The notes below the pieces were generated by a model. It was not told where the DNA came from. It saw only the letters and a list, made by a program, of their open reading frames with translations, and made no database searches. DNA of 40,136 nt from Kiritimatiellia bacterium (GTDB taxonomy: Bacteria > Verrucomicrobiota > Kiritimatiellia > RFP12 > UBA1067). The DNA lies in contig JAQVSS010000008.1 of the NCBI GenBank assembly GCA_028700415.1, positions 1 to 40,136 on the forward strand. The letters are read 5' to 3'. Shown here piece by piece: positions 26,487 to 35,910 of the stretch (the first letter of the stretch is position 1; each line of letters begins with the position of its first letter). A program made the position numbers and the translations under genes.

Positions 26487-27941
26487 ATGCAAACAAAGAT
26501 ACTTGCCCTGATCGCGGCATTGAACTTCGGAACGCCTGGCGTCCAACCGCTGCCGCACAAGATTGATGCCTCCCGAACCAGTGCGGTCGTGCTCGATGCG
26601 ACGACGAAAGTTGAGGCGAATAACTTTGCGGACATTCTCCGTGATGAGTTCGCTCTCTGGTTCGGTATCACCCCTGTCGTCGAAGCCGCGACGCCACAGG
26701 GCGAACAGCCGGGTGCAGCGGGACAGCCGAACGCCACGATGCCTCCGTTGCCGCAAAAAGAGGAAAGCTATGCTCTTTCCGCGAAGAACGGCAAACTGCG
26801 CATCGTTGCGGCGGATGCGGCGGGTGCGCGTTACGCCGTTCGCACGCTTTTCCAGCTTTCGGTGCCGAAGCGCGGCGTTCTCAAGACCGCAGGCTTCCTC
26901 ATCCCCGAATGCGACGTCGAGGATTGTCCTACGCTCGCGTGGCGTGGCGTGCATCTCTGCTGGTTTCCGGAGCGGGGCGAGTTCGAGATGACGCGCGCCG
27001 TCTATCTTGCGGCACTTTTCAAGTTCAATCACGTCATCCTCGAAAACTGGGGGGTCTTCCGCTCTGAGCGGCATCCTTGGTACGGTTGGCCCAACGGCAC
27101 GATGACGCCGGATGCGGTTCGCCGGATCGCAGCGGTCGCGAAGCGGCTCGGGCTCACGCTCGTTCCGCAGCTCAACGTCTACGGACACGCCACGTTGTGT
27201 CGCCGCGATTCCGGAAAACATGCGGCGCTTGACCTTCATCCCGAATACGCGCCTTTGTTCGAGCCGGACAGCGGATGGAACTGGTGTCTCACGAACCCGG
27301 AAACCTTCCGCGTGCAGGCGGAACTCGCGGATGAGCTCTGGAAACTTTGCGGCAAGCCGCCATATTTCCACATTGGCTGCGACGAGGCGGAGAGGGCGAA
27401 GTGTCCCGAATGCCGCGCTGTCGGCGATGCGGCGCTCTTCAACAAGGTCGTCCGCTTCCATGCGGACCGCTTCGCCGCGCGCGGCGTGAAGATGATGATG
27501 TGGCACGACATGCTCATCAAAAAAGGTGACGAGCGCTGGAAGGGGTTCCCTGCGAACGGATCGGACGGCACCGTGAAGTTTGCGGAGCGACTGCCGAAGA
27601 ACGTCATCGTCTGCGACTGGTATTACGACAAGGCGCAGGAGCGGTATCCGACGATTGAACATTTTCAGTCCCTCGGACTCGATGTCATAACCTGCGCGTG
27701 GAAGGATTCGGCGGGCACGCTCGCGCAAGGCAAGTACGCGCGCGAGCACAAGCTTTTCGGATTCCTCGGCACCACCTGGGCGTCCCCGATGCGCGACATC
27801 GGCGTCGCCGCGGCCGCGGCGTGGGGATCATCGGTTTCGGCAAGCGCTTCGCTTCAAGACAACTGGCGCAAGTGCGGACAGCTCGCCGGGATGAAGGACT
27901 ATAACGAAGCCGGATTCATGGGAAAGCAGGTTGAAGAATGA
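26487..27941 (+). CDS. Secreted GH20 beta-N-acetylhexosaminidase-like protein with N-terminal GH20b domain
   Basis: The product has 484 aa; AAGGAGG lies 12 bases before ATG 26487, a slightly long spacing. The N-terminus is a weak signal peptide (MQTKILALIAALNFG). Residues 20-145 form the GH20b-type alpha/beta domain (GARYAVRTLFQL, FLIPECDVEDCPTLAWRGVH). The catalytic barrel follows, with FKFNHVILENWG, LVPQLNVYGHA and YFHIGCDEAE (Asp/Glu near 297-298), the GH20 acid pair. This is the most canonical GH20 of the three in the window. The last 30 codons are related to the tail of the 36701 gene at DNA level. Its stop overlaps the start of a truncated gene (ATGA). Confidence 0.85.
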   Translation: MQTKILALIAALNFGTPGVQPLPHKIDASRTSAVVLDATTKVEANNFADILRDEFALWFGITPVVEAATPQGEQPGAAGQPNATMPPLPQKEESYALSAKNGKLRIVAADAAGARYAVRTLFQLSVPKRGVLKTAGFLIPECDVEDCPTLAWRGVHLCWFPERGEFEMTRAVYLAALFKFNHVILENWGVFRSERHPWYGWPNGTMTPDAVRRIAAVAKRLGLTLVPQLNVYGHATLCRRDSGKHAALDLHPEYAPLFEPDSGWNWCLTNPETFRVQAELADELWKLCGKPPYFHIGCDEAERAKCPECRAVGDAALFNKVVRFHADRFAARGVKMMMWHDMLIKKGDERWKGFPANGSDGTVKFAERLPKNVIVCDWYYDKAQERYPTIEHFQSLGLDVITCAWKDSAGTLAQGKYAREHKLFGFLGTTWASPMRDIGVAAAAAWGSSVSASASLQDNWRKCGQLAGMKDYNEAGFMGKQVEE

Positions 27942-28054
27942 AAAGCAGATGGATGGCCTTTCTGGGCGTGTGTTCGCTTCCGCTTTTTGCGGAAGAAATC
28001 AAAAAAACGCATAGATCTTGCCAAAAAAACGCAACGGCCTTTTTTGCGTGTTGA
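27938..28054 (+). pseudogene. Beheaded gene: signal peptide only, running into the 28127 promoter module
   Basis: The ATG overlaps the stop of the 26487 gene by the ATGA arrangement common in this island. It encodes 38 residues: MKSRWMAFLGVCSLPLFAEE is a good signal peptide with a cleavage site after LFA, but from about codon 21 the codons are the A-tract operator DNA (IKKTHRSCQKN...) and the frame ends at 28054. The body of the gene is missing. I infer that the promoter plus DUF4838 unit was joined here by duplication or rearrangement, removing or displacing the original gene. Confidence 0.6.
27999..28034 (+). promoter_or_regulatory. Tandem operator: second pair of A7CGCA direct repeats, 22 bp apart
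   Basis: TCAAAAAAACGCAT (27999-28012) and CCAAAAAAACGCAA (28021-28034) are identical to the pair at 9223-9258, with the same 22-bp spacing, while the bases between them differ at four of eight positions. This selective conservation argues for protein binding. It lies just upstream of the expected -35 of the 28127 gene. Confidence 0.68.
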
Positions 28055-28073
28055 ATCGTGATATTATCACGAT
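28055..28073 (+). promoter_or_regulatory. Perfect palindrome over the -10 of the 28127 unit
   Basis: ATCGTGAT-ATT-ATCACGAT is a perfect 8-bp inverted repeat. Its centre provides TATTAT (28062-28067), a five-of-six match to a -10 element. The distance to the A7CGCA repeats is the same as in the 9504 module. A T-rich stretch stands where a -35 would be, without a good match. Confidence 0.6.
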
Positions 28074-28126
28074 AACAAAAGGAAGGATTCAAAAGGGAAC
28101 ACGATGGAACGGGAGAACGGGAAAAG

Positions 28127-30601
28127 ATGGAAAAAATCGTCACAGCGATCATCGCCATCACAACAGGTGCCGTTTCATTTGCACAAGAGCATGCTTTGAT
28201 TCTCGATGGAAAAGCGCGTTGCGCGGTGGTCGTGAAGGCGGATGCCGAACCGCCGCTCAAATTCGGCGCCGCGGAACTCACGAACTATCTCGCGAAGGTT
28301 ACCGGCGCCGCGCCGAAGATCGTGAATGCGGCAAGCGCGGGGAGATACAACATTTTCGTCGGCATGGTCTCGGACACGGAATTCCTTGAGGCGGCTGGCG
28401 TCACCGCGGCGGAACTGAAGCGTTTCGACGATCCGCTGTTCGCCGACGGGTTCGTCATCGAGGCGAGTTCGAAGGGCATTTCGATCACCGGCGGTTCGCC
28501 GCGCGGTGCCCTTTTCGGGTGCTATTGGTTCTTGCGGAAGTACGCGGGAATGCGCTGGCTCGTTCCGGGAGAGGACGGCGAGTATTGCGTCCATACGGGC
28601 AGGACCATTACGGTTCCGGTCGGGACGGTGGTTCAGAATCCGTATCAGCCGATCCGCAGGTTCGGCGGTCTCCCGTCAGACGAGCTCCATCTCTGGTGCG
28701 CCCGCAACGGCATGCAGTCCTCGACGCGCCAGGCGGATTTCGCCGGCAAGGACGAGCGGGGGCTGAAACGCAAGGCGCGGCTTGAGGACCTCGCCGTTTG
28801 CGGCGTCGGCCGCGGCGGACATGCCCTCACGGAATACATGCTCGGCTGGGGGGGAAAGGGCGAGACCGCAAAGCAGGTCGCGGAAAGACTGTATGCGGTT
28901 CATCCGGAATATTTTCCGATGATCGGCGGGAAACGCAAGCTCACCTGGGGGCCGTACGATCCGAATCCGTGTATTTCCAATCCGGAGCTTCTGGACCGCA
29001 TGGCGGCACAACTTCTGGACAGCGCCGGAGCCGAACACGGAAGCGACGAAAACCTGATTATCGGAAACAACGACACGTCGATCTGGTGCGAATGCGAAAA
29101 GTGTCGCGCGCTTGACAATCCGGCGGTGGCCGGAACGCGCGGCGCGCGCAGCGACCGCTTCTGGCACATGGTGAACGAACTCGCGAAGCGTGTCTGGCGG
29201 ACACGCCCTGACGTGAAGCTCGGTGCGTGGGCGTATCAGGACTTCTGGTATCCGCCGACTTTAGTCAAGATCGATCCGCGCCTCCGCGTCCTCATCAGCT
29301 TCAACAACCAGTGCTGGCGCCACGCCGTCGATGATCCGAATTGTGCGGTGAACGGCGAATACCGGAAAATATTTGGACTCTGGAAGGCGACAGGACTTCA
29401 GGTTTACAACCGCGACGAGATCGCGGACGAGGGCTCGCCCGGGCGCTACGTCCCCGCAGAATATGTCCTGTACCGGAACATGCTCGCGAATCCTTCCCTC
29501 GGCTGTTCGGGCGACAGTTTTTTCCTCTATTCGCCGTTCCCTGAATATCTCAAGTGGGCGGCGAAGTGGCCTCCCTATTACGGCAAGAACTACTGGTGGC
29601 GCGCGATGTGGCAGACGGCGTGGATCACGTCGCAGATCATGTGGGACGAGAAACAGGATTTCGCCGCGCTCTACGAAGAGTGCAATGCGCTCTATTACGG
29701 CGCGGCATGGAAAGGCGGCATGCGGGATTTCCGGCGGTACCTGACCGAATGCTTTACCAATACGGTCGGTTGCATCGGCTACGGATCCGGCGCACCGATC
29801 GGGAAGTGCCTCGACTTCCCCGGCTCCGAGGAGAAACTGAAGATGCTTCTCGACAAGGCGATCGTGTCCGCGAAAGCCGCGGGAGATGAACGCGCCCTGA
29901 GGCATCTTGAGACAGACAAGGAGATTTTCAACCTCACCTGGATCAAAGACCGCAAGCAGTATCTTGAGAACTACAAGGCATGCGACGTTTTCAGGCGGAA
30001 GGGCGAAATGACCATCGACGGCGTCCTCGACGAGGCGGACTGGAAGGGCGCGCAAAAGATCGGCGACTTCAAGCACAAGTACGAGACCTTGCCGCCGGAA
30101 CCGGCGAAAGAGCCGACGGAAGCGAAAGTCACGTACGATCTCGACCATCTTTACATCGGCGTCACCGTGTTCGAACCGGAGATGGCGAACCGAATCGCCG
30201 GCAAACCGTCGGAAGTCGATCGCGACAGCGGCTGGAACAAGATCGGCGACCATATCGAGCTCTTCTACCAGTTCCCGGACATGTGCGAGAAGGCGTTCCA
30301 CCTTGCGATCAATTCCGAAGGCGCGATCATCGACGGCATCCAGAAGTCCGCCTCCGACCGGGACATCACCTTCCAGACCAAGGCGAAATACGCGATCAGG
30401 AAAGGGGCCGACCGCTGGACGCTGGAGATCGCCATCCCTTGCGACGAGATGGGCTCGAAATGCATGGAGGGAATGAACTGGCGGCTCAATGTCGCGCGCG
30501 TGCGGGTCGTTTCCACGCAGAAAAGGAAGGGCTGGACCACTTCCGCCTGCAACGGCCACTTCCACGGCGTTTCGAATTTTATCCACCTGAAACTGAAATA
30601 A
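28127..30601 (+). CDS. Secreted DUF4838-domain protein with C-terminal CBM9-like domain (paralogue of the 9504 gene)
   Basis: The product has 824 aa; its signal peptide is MEKIVTAIIAITTGAVSFAQ. The first 120 codons are nearly the same as in the 9504 gene at DNA level (for example KARCAVVVKADAEPPLKFGA), and the promoter module is shared, so the two are copies of one ancestral unit. DUF4838 landmarks are GNNDTSIWCECEKC near 312 and GAWAYQDFWYPP near 367. A CBM9-like domain starts near 625 (MTIDGVLDEADW) and ends with NFIHLKLK. The middle regions have diverged more than the N-terminus, which suggests selection for a different ligand or later conversion at the 5' end. It is followed 38 bases later by the adhesin. 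Confidence 0.87.
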   Translation: MEKIVTAIIAITTGAVSFAQEHALILDGKARCAVVVKADAEPPLKFGAAELTNYLAKVTGAAPKIVNAASAGRYNIFVGMVSDTEFLEAAGVTAAELKRFDDPLFADGFVIEASSKGISITGGSPRGALFGCYWFLRKYAGMRWLVPGEDGEYCVHTGRTITVPVGTVVQNPYQPIRRFGGLPSDELHLWCARNGMQSSTRQADFAGKDERGLKRKARLEDLAVCGVGRGGHALTEYMLGWGGKGETAKQVAERLYAVHPEYFPMIGGKRKLTWGPYDPNPCISNPELLDRMAAQLLDSAGAEHGSDENLIIGNNDTSIWCECEKCRALDNPAVAGTRGARSDRFWHMVNELAKRVWRTRPDVKLGAWAYQDFWYPPTLVKIDPRLRVLISFNNQCWRHAVDDPNCAVNGEYRKIFGLWKATGLQVYNRDEIADEGSPGRYVPAEYVLYRNMLANPSLGCSGDSFFLYSPFPEYLKWAAKWPPYYGKNYWWRAMWQTAWITSQIMWDEKQDFAALYEECNALYYGAAWKGGMRDFRRYLTECFTNTVGCIGYGSGAPIGKCLDFPGSEEKLKMLLDKAIVSAKAAGDERALRHLETDKEIFNLTWIKDRKQYLENYKACDVFRRKGEMTIDGVLDEADWKGAQKIGDFKHKYETLPPEPAKEPTEAKVTYDLDHLYIGVTVFEPEMANRIAGKPSEVDRDSGWNKIGDHIELFYQFPDMCEKAFHLAINSEGAIIDGIQKSASDRDITFQTKAKYAIRKGADRWTLEIAIPCDEMGSKCMEGMNWRLNVARVRVVSTQKRKGWTTSACNGHFHGVSNFIHLKLK

Positions 30602-30639
30602 ACACATCGAACACCGAAGTCATAGGTAAGGAGGGTGCA

Positions 30640-33600
30640 ATGCGGAGAATCGCATTATACGCCATCTTCACACTGGCGTTCCATGCGGCGAAAGCCGCTG
30701 ATGACCTGGTAATCGTTGACGGAGTGCCATCCGTTTACGGTTCCGGGACACTGGATGTCGGCAAAATCCAGTTTCCGATTCCGAACGACACTTCCACCTC
30801 GATGGGTACGCTCGTTCTGGACGGGGCGACGATGACCGCGACGGCGCTCAGCGCGAGCGACAATGACGGCAGGAAGTATTTCAGCTACCTGGAGCTGACA
30901 AACAACGCTTCTTTGACCGTCAACGGAAGCACGTATTTTGCGGCCGCAAGCTACGGCAATTGCACCGGCGCGGTGTCGGTTACCGACTCCGCCCTGACGC
31001 TGAACGGAACCGCCGTGTTTGGCAGCGGCGCGTACAATGTGAGCAAAGCCCATGTCGCCATCAGCGCGTTGCGGTCTACGGTTACGGCGGCCTCGTTTAA
31101 CTTGTTAGGATCGGACGAGCTGAGCCTTACCGATTCGACGTTTTATTCAGCGGGAGATGTCAAGCTGGGCGAATTGGGAGCCGCGCACAGTTTTGTCGAC
31201 GGGGTGACCAGTACGGTTTCGTTCGTGAATTCGACCGTCGGTATCAAAACTACTCTTCAACTCGGATTGCATCTTCCCGCCGTAGCCATGCTTTCCGGGG
31301 GCGGCCTGACGGTCGGCGCGAATTTCTCGATTGCAGGCTGGGGGACGGCGACTTCGCCGTACGTGACTGGACACTCCTGTGATATGACGGTTTCCGGCGG
31401 CGCATATCTGATTGTCACCCAAAAACTTAGTGTGGCGGCGCAGTCCGGTACCACCGCCTCGCTTTCGCTCGGATCCGGAACGATCGCTTCGGCGGCGACC
31501 ATGTATGTCGGCGAGTACGGTGATGGCGAGCTGACGATCAACAGCGCCGGGGGGACGGCGACGACCGAATTCAAAATCGCGGTCCAGTCCGGCTCTGCCG
31601 GCTCGGTCGTTCTCAACGGCGGCACGCTTTCGGCCAAATCCGTGATCGGTGGTTTGGGAACGAGTTGCTTCTCCGCAGACGGCGGCACGCTCAAGATTCT
31701 CGCCGCAGGCAAAATTTTCGATAACGTCGGCACCGTCACGATCGGCTCGGGCGGGCTTATGATCGATACGTCCGGCTATGCCGTGACACTGAATCAAAGT
31801 CTTAGCGGGGGCGAGGTGATCTTCGCTGGCGGCGGCACTGTGACAGTCGGTTCCGGCGTGACCGTTCCGGACGTGGATGTCGTGGGCGGAACCAAGATCG
31901 TGTGGACCGATATCGGCACGACAAATGTGATCGAGCAGTCTTCAGGCGCCGGAACACGAAGCGCCGATACGCTGGTAAACGGCAACGACACGATTGTCTT
32001 CGACATCGCCTCGGGCGCATCGCTTACGGTGGGCGGAAAGGTCGGCATCGGCGCCCTTGTCAAGCAGGGCAACGGACTTCTTACGCTCGACAACGAACTG
32101 GACAAATTCGTCGGCGGCATCACCCTTGCCGCCGGCACGTTGGCGTTCGGCGCGAATGCGCCGTCTGCCTTCGACACGGCGTTCGCGCTCGGGAACGCGG
32201 CGAACACGCTCGCGGTGATCAAGAACGATGAGGCCCTCATGATGAACTTTCCGTACGCGAATTTCAGCGGTGCGTTCCTGAAGCGCGGCGTCGGTGAGCT
32301 CGTCTTGGAGCGCGGCGGAGGCTGGTTGACTTATACTCCGACCGCTCCGGTCACGGCAAACAACGGATTCGATCCGGCGGCCCCCCTCGTATTCGGAGAT
32401 CTGACGGCGCTTCCGACCGCGAATTACGCCTGTTTCAACGTGGCTGAAGGGCGTTGTGTGATCCGCGGAAAGGATCCTTCGACGCGCAACAGCTTCCGCT
32501 TACAAAAATCGTTCGCGGTGGGGCTTCCGGTCACCGTCTGCGCGGCCCAGCCGGAATTCGTCCTCGACAATCTCACTGCAGACTTCGCCGGTCAGACTTT
32601 CTTCCTTGGGCCGGCCGCGGTGGCAGGAGCCTCCGCAGTCGTGAGTCCGAAACTGACCGTTACCAATACGGCGTTCACATGCTCCAACCTCAACGTCGCC
32701 AACGAAAGCACCAATCCAAACCTGCGTCCGAAAGTGCGGGCGGATGCTTCGACGGTGACATGCGGTACGGCGCTCTTTGCGAACGGAGGCTACAACAACG
32801 GGTCGAAAGATGTGTTCTCGACGTTCGAGTTCGCGAACGGGTCGGCACTTTATCCGAACCAGTTGACGCTGACGTGGCCTTCGAGGTTCGACTTCGACCA
32901 TTCGGTTCTCGCCTCAAATGCGACGCTCAATGCGACGCTTCTCTATTATTACAACAGCGCGTCCACCAACGCCTTCGCGTTCGCGAACGAATCGAAGTTC
33001 TATTTCGATGGTGTCAACTTCAACCTTTCAAATTGCGGTAACCAAGTGACGGGCGAACAGACTTTCCTTTTCGACGATTCCGAATGGATCGTTTCGACGA
33101 CGGCCGCCGACCGGACTTACGCCATCGACAGCAGGGTGAACGCGAAAGTCTTGATGCGAGGGAAGGGGCTTGTCCTTAAGCCCGCGTCTGGCTACACCTA
33201 CACGATGCAGGAGGAGCTGACGGGCGAGGGCGGATTCGTTTGCCGCGGCGCGGGCACGGTCTTGCTGACATCCGATTACCTCAAGTACACCGGCGTCACG
33301 CGCGCGGAGGCGGGTGCGATCAACTTCGGGGCGACTACGATTGCGAACGCGAAGCTCGGCGGTTCGGGGACGTTCAAAAACGGCACGCTCGCGACTCCGA
33401 CCCTTGCGCTTGAAATCGAGGATAACGCCGTCGCCGACGCGCCGACGCTGGATCTTGCGAACGGGCTCTCGCTCTCGGGCAGGGTCAGCGTCAGTCTCGG
33501 GCTGACCGAGGAGGGCGTGATCGCGAAGGTGGGCGCAAAATATCCGACGCTGACCGTCGCGCACTATACCGGCTCGACCGCGCCGGACGTCTCCGGATGG

Positions 33601-33705
33601 AAGCTTGTCGATGCGCCGAAGCTCGGCGGCGTTTTCTCTGCTGCCGACGGTGTCGTCACCCTTTCGCTGCATGGCACCGCCGGGTTCATGATCCTCTTCC
33701 ACTGA
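30640..33705 (+). CDS. Large secreted beta-solenoid (autotransporter-type) protein with GFMILFH C-terminus
   Basis: The ORF track starts this frame at 29980, inside the DUF4838 gene; the real start is ATG 30640 after a perfect AAGGAGG, with signal peptide MRRIALYAIFTLAFHAAKAA; 1021 aa. The body is Ser/Thr/Gly/Ala-rich with autotransporter-associated repeats such as SGGGLTVGANFSIAGWG, VGEYGDGELTINSAGGT and LVKQGNGLLTLDNELDKFVGGITL. The last of these is the classic passenger-strand repeat. No outer-membrane barrel is present; the chain ends in GTAGFMILFH, like the GFIMLFR end of the 16319 protein. A role in surface adhesion or glycan binding is inferred. It sits between two DUF4838 genes. Confidence 0.78.
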   Translation: MRRIALYAIFTLAFHAAKAADDLVIVDGVPSVYGSGTLDVGKIQFPIPNDTSTSMGTLVLDGATMTATALSASDNDGRKYFSYLELTNNASLTVNGSTYFAAASYGNCTGAVSVTDSALTLNGTAVFGSGAYNVSKAHVAISALRSTVTAASFNLLGSDELSLTDSTFYSAGDVKLGELGAAHSFVDGVTSTVSFVNSTVGIKTTLQLGLHLPAVAMLSGGGLTVGANFSIAGWGTATSPYVTGHSCDMTVSGGAYLIVTQKLSVAAQSGTTASLSLGSGTIASAATMYVGEYGDGELTINSAGGTATTEFKIAVQSGSAGSVVLNGGTLSAKSVIGGLGTSCFSADGGTLKILAAGKIFDNVGTVTIGSGGLMIDTSGYAVTLNQSLSGGEVIFAGGGTVTVGSGVTVPDVDVVGGTKIVWTDIGTTNVIEQSSGAGTRSADTLVNGNDTIVFDIASGASLTVGGKVGIGALVKQGNGLLTLDNELDKFVGGITLAAGTLAFGANAPSAFDTAFALGNAANTLAVIKNDEALMMNFPYANFSGAFLKRGVGELVLERGGGWLTYTPTAPVTANNGFDPAAPLVFGDLTALPTANYACFNVAEGRCVIRGKDPSTRNSFRLQKSFAVGLPVTVCAAQPEFVLDNLTADFAGQTFFLGPAAVAGASAVVSPKLTVTNTAFTCSNLNVANESTNPNLRPKVRADASTVTCGTALFANGGYNNGSKDVFSTFEFANGSALYPNQLTLTWPSRFDFDHSVLASNATLNATLLYYYNSASTNAFAFANESKFYFDGVNFNLSNCGNQVTGEQTFLFDDSEWIVSTTAADRTYAIDSRVNAKVLMRGKGLVLKPASGYTYTMQEELTGEGGFVCRGAGTVLLTSDYLKYTGVTRAEAGAINFGATTIANAKLGGSGTFKNGTLATPTLALEIEDNAVADAPTLDLANGLSLSGRVSVSLGLTEEGVIAKVGAKYPTLTVAHYTGSTAPDVSGWKLVDAPKLGGVFSAADGVVTLSLHGTAGFMILFH

Positions 33706-33714
33706 GAAATTATT

Positions 33715-35859
33715 ATGACTCGAGTTTTCGCGATGGTGTTTGCCGCAATGGTTTTCTGCGGGTGCGTACCTGAAAAAGAAGTGTTCCTCGTCCGGGATGG
33801 AGCGCCGCAAGCGCACGTGGTCATCGATGCCGGTGCGGGTGAGTCGGTCACGAACGCGGCGAACGCGCTCGTCGAATGGACGAAGACAAAGACCGGTGTG
33901 GAATTGACTGGCGGAACGCCGATCCGCTTCCGTTTGGCCGATGACGTGAAACACGACGGTTTCAGAATCGACGCATCGAAAAAGGAGATCGTCGTTTCCG
34001 CGAAGGAACCTCGGGCGTTTGAGTATGCGGTATACTACCTCCTGAATCGGTACGCGGAGATCGACTGGTTCCATCCGGAGTCTGGGGCGGACTTCGAGAA
34101 AGCCGATTCATTCTCCATTCCGGCGGGGACGATCGCGCGGACGCCTCCGCCGTGGCGGCAGGGGCACGTCGCGGGCAATCCCGCGGTCAATCCGAAGGAG
34201 AGCCGCAAACTGATCAGCGACTGGAACGTGCGTAACGGGTTCTACGACCGCAAGAACCGCATGGGCGGACACATCATCGGCGAGTGGCTCCTCTGGACTC
34301 CCGTTGATGAAGGCGAGCTCAAGAAGGAGATCGCCGCGATCAACGCGGACTTCGCCGGCGTTTTCAAGCAGAAACCGGCCACCGACGCCGCGGAAATGTA
34401 CGCGCGCTGGAAGATTCTCGCCAAGCAGCATCCGGACTGGTTCGCGTTCGTGGACGGGAAACGCGTTCCCTGCAGCCAGCAGTTGATCGGGAACGGGCAC
34501 TACAACTACTTGCACCGCACCGCGATGCCGTGCCTTTCCAATCCAGAAGTGCGCGAACAGATGCTGAAGAACTACCTGCGGCGCCGGCACAGCCTCTGGT
34601 ATGCAGAGATGCCGGACGTCAATTTCTCCATCATCTGTGATGACCAGCCGTGCTGGTGCGAATGCGACCAATGCATGAAGCTCCTGAAATTCAAGGGGAT
34701 GAATGGTGGCGAGGACAAGGCGAGCGACTACTACTGGGATTTCGTCAACTGGATCGCCCCGCGGATGCTTGCGGCGGATCCGACGCTCACGGTCAATGCC
34801 TACGCCTACCAGAGTCATCGCGCGTTTCCGAACAAGGTGAAACCGGTTCCGCTGGGGGACCGCATGAATGTCGTTGTCTGCACGCACGGGCGCTGCTTTG
34901 TCCACACGCTTACGAACGAGACCTGCGCGGCGAACGTGCCGGTGAGGAAGATGGTCGAGGAGTGGAGCGCCGCGGGCTTCCCGGTCCTCACCTTCGAATA
35001 CATGTGCCAGACGCCGGGGATGTGCGATTACTTCTTCTGGGAGAAGACCTGGATCGAGGACATGAAGTGGTATCACACGAAGAACGTGTCGCACGGGGCC
35101 GGCGGATTGATCGGCCCGTGGTTCGGTTTCTACAAGACGCCGTATTTCGACCAGAACGGCGCGAAAGCGCGGTGGTTCTTGGCATATCTGACGGGGCACT
35201 TCGACTGGGACATCGACGACGACTTCGATACCGTCCGGGATCGAATGCTCTCCAAATACTACCGCTCTGCCGGGAGGGAGATGACCGCGTACCACAAGTA
35301 CCTTGAATCGAAACTTTACGATGTGGGACTTTGCATGCCGTACTCCGACACCGAACATGGGGCGCACGATCTCTTCTCGCAGTCGGTCGCGGGCCGTCCC
35401 GGCGTCCTCGAACCGGCGCAAAAGCTTCTCGCCGCGGCGAAAATCGCGGCGAAAGATGACCCTGTCGCCTTGGAGCGCATCGCGATGGATGAAAAATACT
35501 TCCAGGTCGAGTGGGAGGCGGCCGCGCCGCTCGTCACCGCGGAAAATCTCTTCAAAAACATGCGCAAGCTCGACGACCAGAAACACGGGGAAAACTACAT
35601 CTATATCGGAGGGGTAAAGCCCTACGCCCCCATCGTGAAAAAGCTCAAGGTGCAGTTCAAGGCGAAGGGCAAGGCGGCGTGCCGCTTCGTATTCAAGCAC
35701 GGACGGAATGAGGTTCCGCCGGTTCTCCTCGATGTCGACGCGACCGATTTCAAGGCGTATTCGTTCGAGATCCGCCCGAATATCGTCGTCCCGACCTTTC
35801 TTCTTTTCGTAACCGACTGGCTTGAACTTAAGGACATCGACATCCGTGCGGAATTGTAG
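33715..35859 (+). CDS. DUF4838-domain lipoprotein, shorter form without CBM9 domain
   Basis: The product has 714 aa and starts 9 bases after the adhesin stop. MTRVFAMVFAAMVFCGC gives a lipoprotein signal (Cys 17). The N-terminal alpha/beta domain contains PRAFEYAVYYLLNRYAEIDWFHPE. The DUF4838 region has ICDDQPCWCECDQC near 306 and AYAYQSHRAFP, equivalent to GNNDT...CECDRC and AYQDFWYPP of the other copies but clearly divergent. The C-terminus is a beta-sandwich of about 90 residues (KKLKVQFKAKGKAACRFVF, WLELKDIDIRAEL), comparable to the end of the 13519 protein. It is the most distant of the four DUF4838 paralogues, so probably an older member with its own specificity. Confidence 0.84.
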   Translation: MTRVFAMVFAAMVFCGCVPEKEVFLVRDGAPQAHVVIDAGAGESVTNAANALVEWTKTKTGVELTGGTPIRFRLADDVKHDGFRIDASKKEIVVSAKEPRAFEYAVYYLLNRYAEIDWFHPESGADFEKADSFSIPAGTIARTPPPWRQGHVAGNPAVNPKESRKLISDWNVRNGFYDRKNRMGGHIIGEWLLWTPVDEGELKKEIAAINADFAGVFKQKPATDAAEMYARWKILAKQHPDWFAFVDGKRVPCSQQLIGNGHYNYLHRTAMPCLSNPEVREQMLKNYLRRRHSLWYAEMPDVNFSIICDDQPCWCECDQCMKLLKFKGMNGGEDKASDYYWDFVNWIAPRMLAADPTLTVNAYAYQSHRAFPNKVKPVPLGDRMNVVVCTHGRCFVHTLTNETCAANVPVRKMVEEWSAAGFPVLTFEYMCQTPGMCDYFFWEKTWIEDMKWYHTKNVSHGAGGLIGPWFGFYKTPYFDQNGAKARWFLAYLTGHFDWDIDDDFDTVRDRMLSKYYRSAGREMTAYHKYLESKLYDVGLCMPYSDTEHGAHDLFSQSVAGRPGVLEPAQKLLAAAKIAAKDDPVALERIAMDEKYFQVEWEAAAPLVTAENLFKNMRKLDDQKHGENYIYIGGVKPYAPIVKKLKVQFKAKGKAACRFVFKHGRNEVPPVLLDVDATDFKAYSFEIRPNIVVPTFLLFVTDWLELKDIDIRAEL

Positions 35860-35883
35860 CCGTTTCCGGCCAGTCGGCATCGC

Positions 35884-35910
35884 GGGTGCCTTTTGTGGTA
35901 GAATGACCGT
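35884..35910 (+). promoter_or_regulatory. Promoter of the DUF1080 gene, apparently leaderless
   Basis: TGTGGTAGAAT contains a -10 (TAGAAT, 35899-35904) six bases before ATG 35911, and no Shine-Dalgarno is present. Transcription would then begin at or next to the start codon. GGGTGCC at 35884-35890 and TGTGGTA recur together before the 39067 gene. Confidence 0.45.

Noticed and set aside
26426-26566. 46-codon ORF starting MTRRLSILLLLTHS upstream of the GH20-like gene
   Set aside because: The start looks like a signal peptide, but the frame runs into the 26487 gene out of phase and has no domain. It could be a relic; support is too thin.
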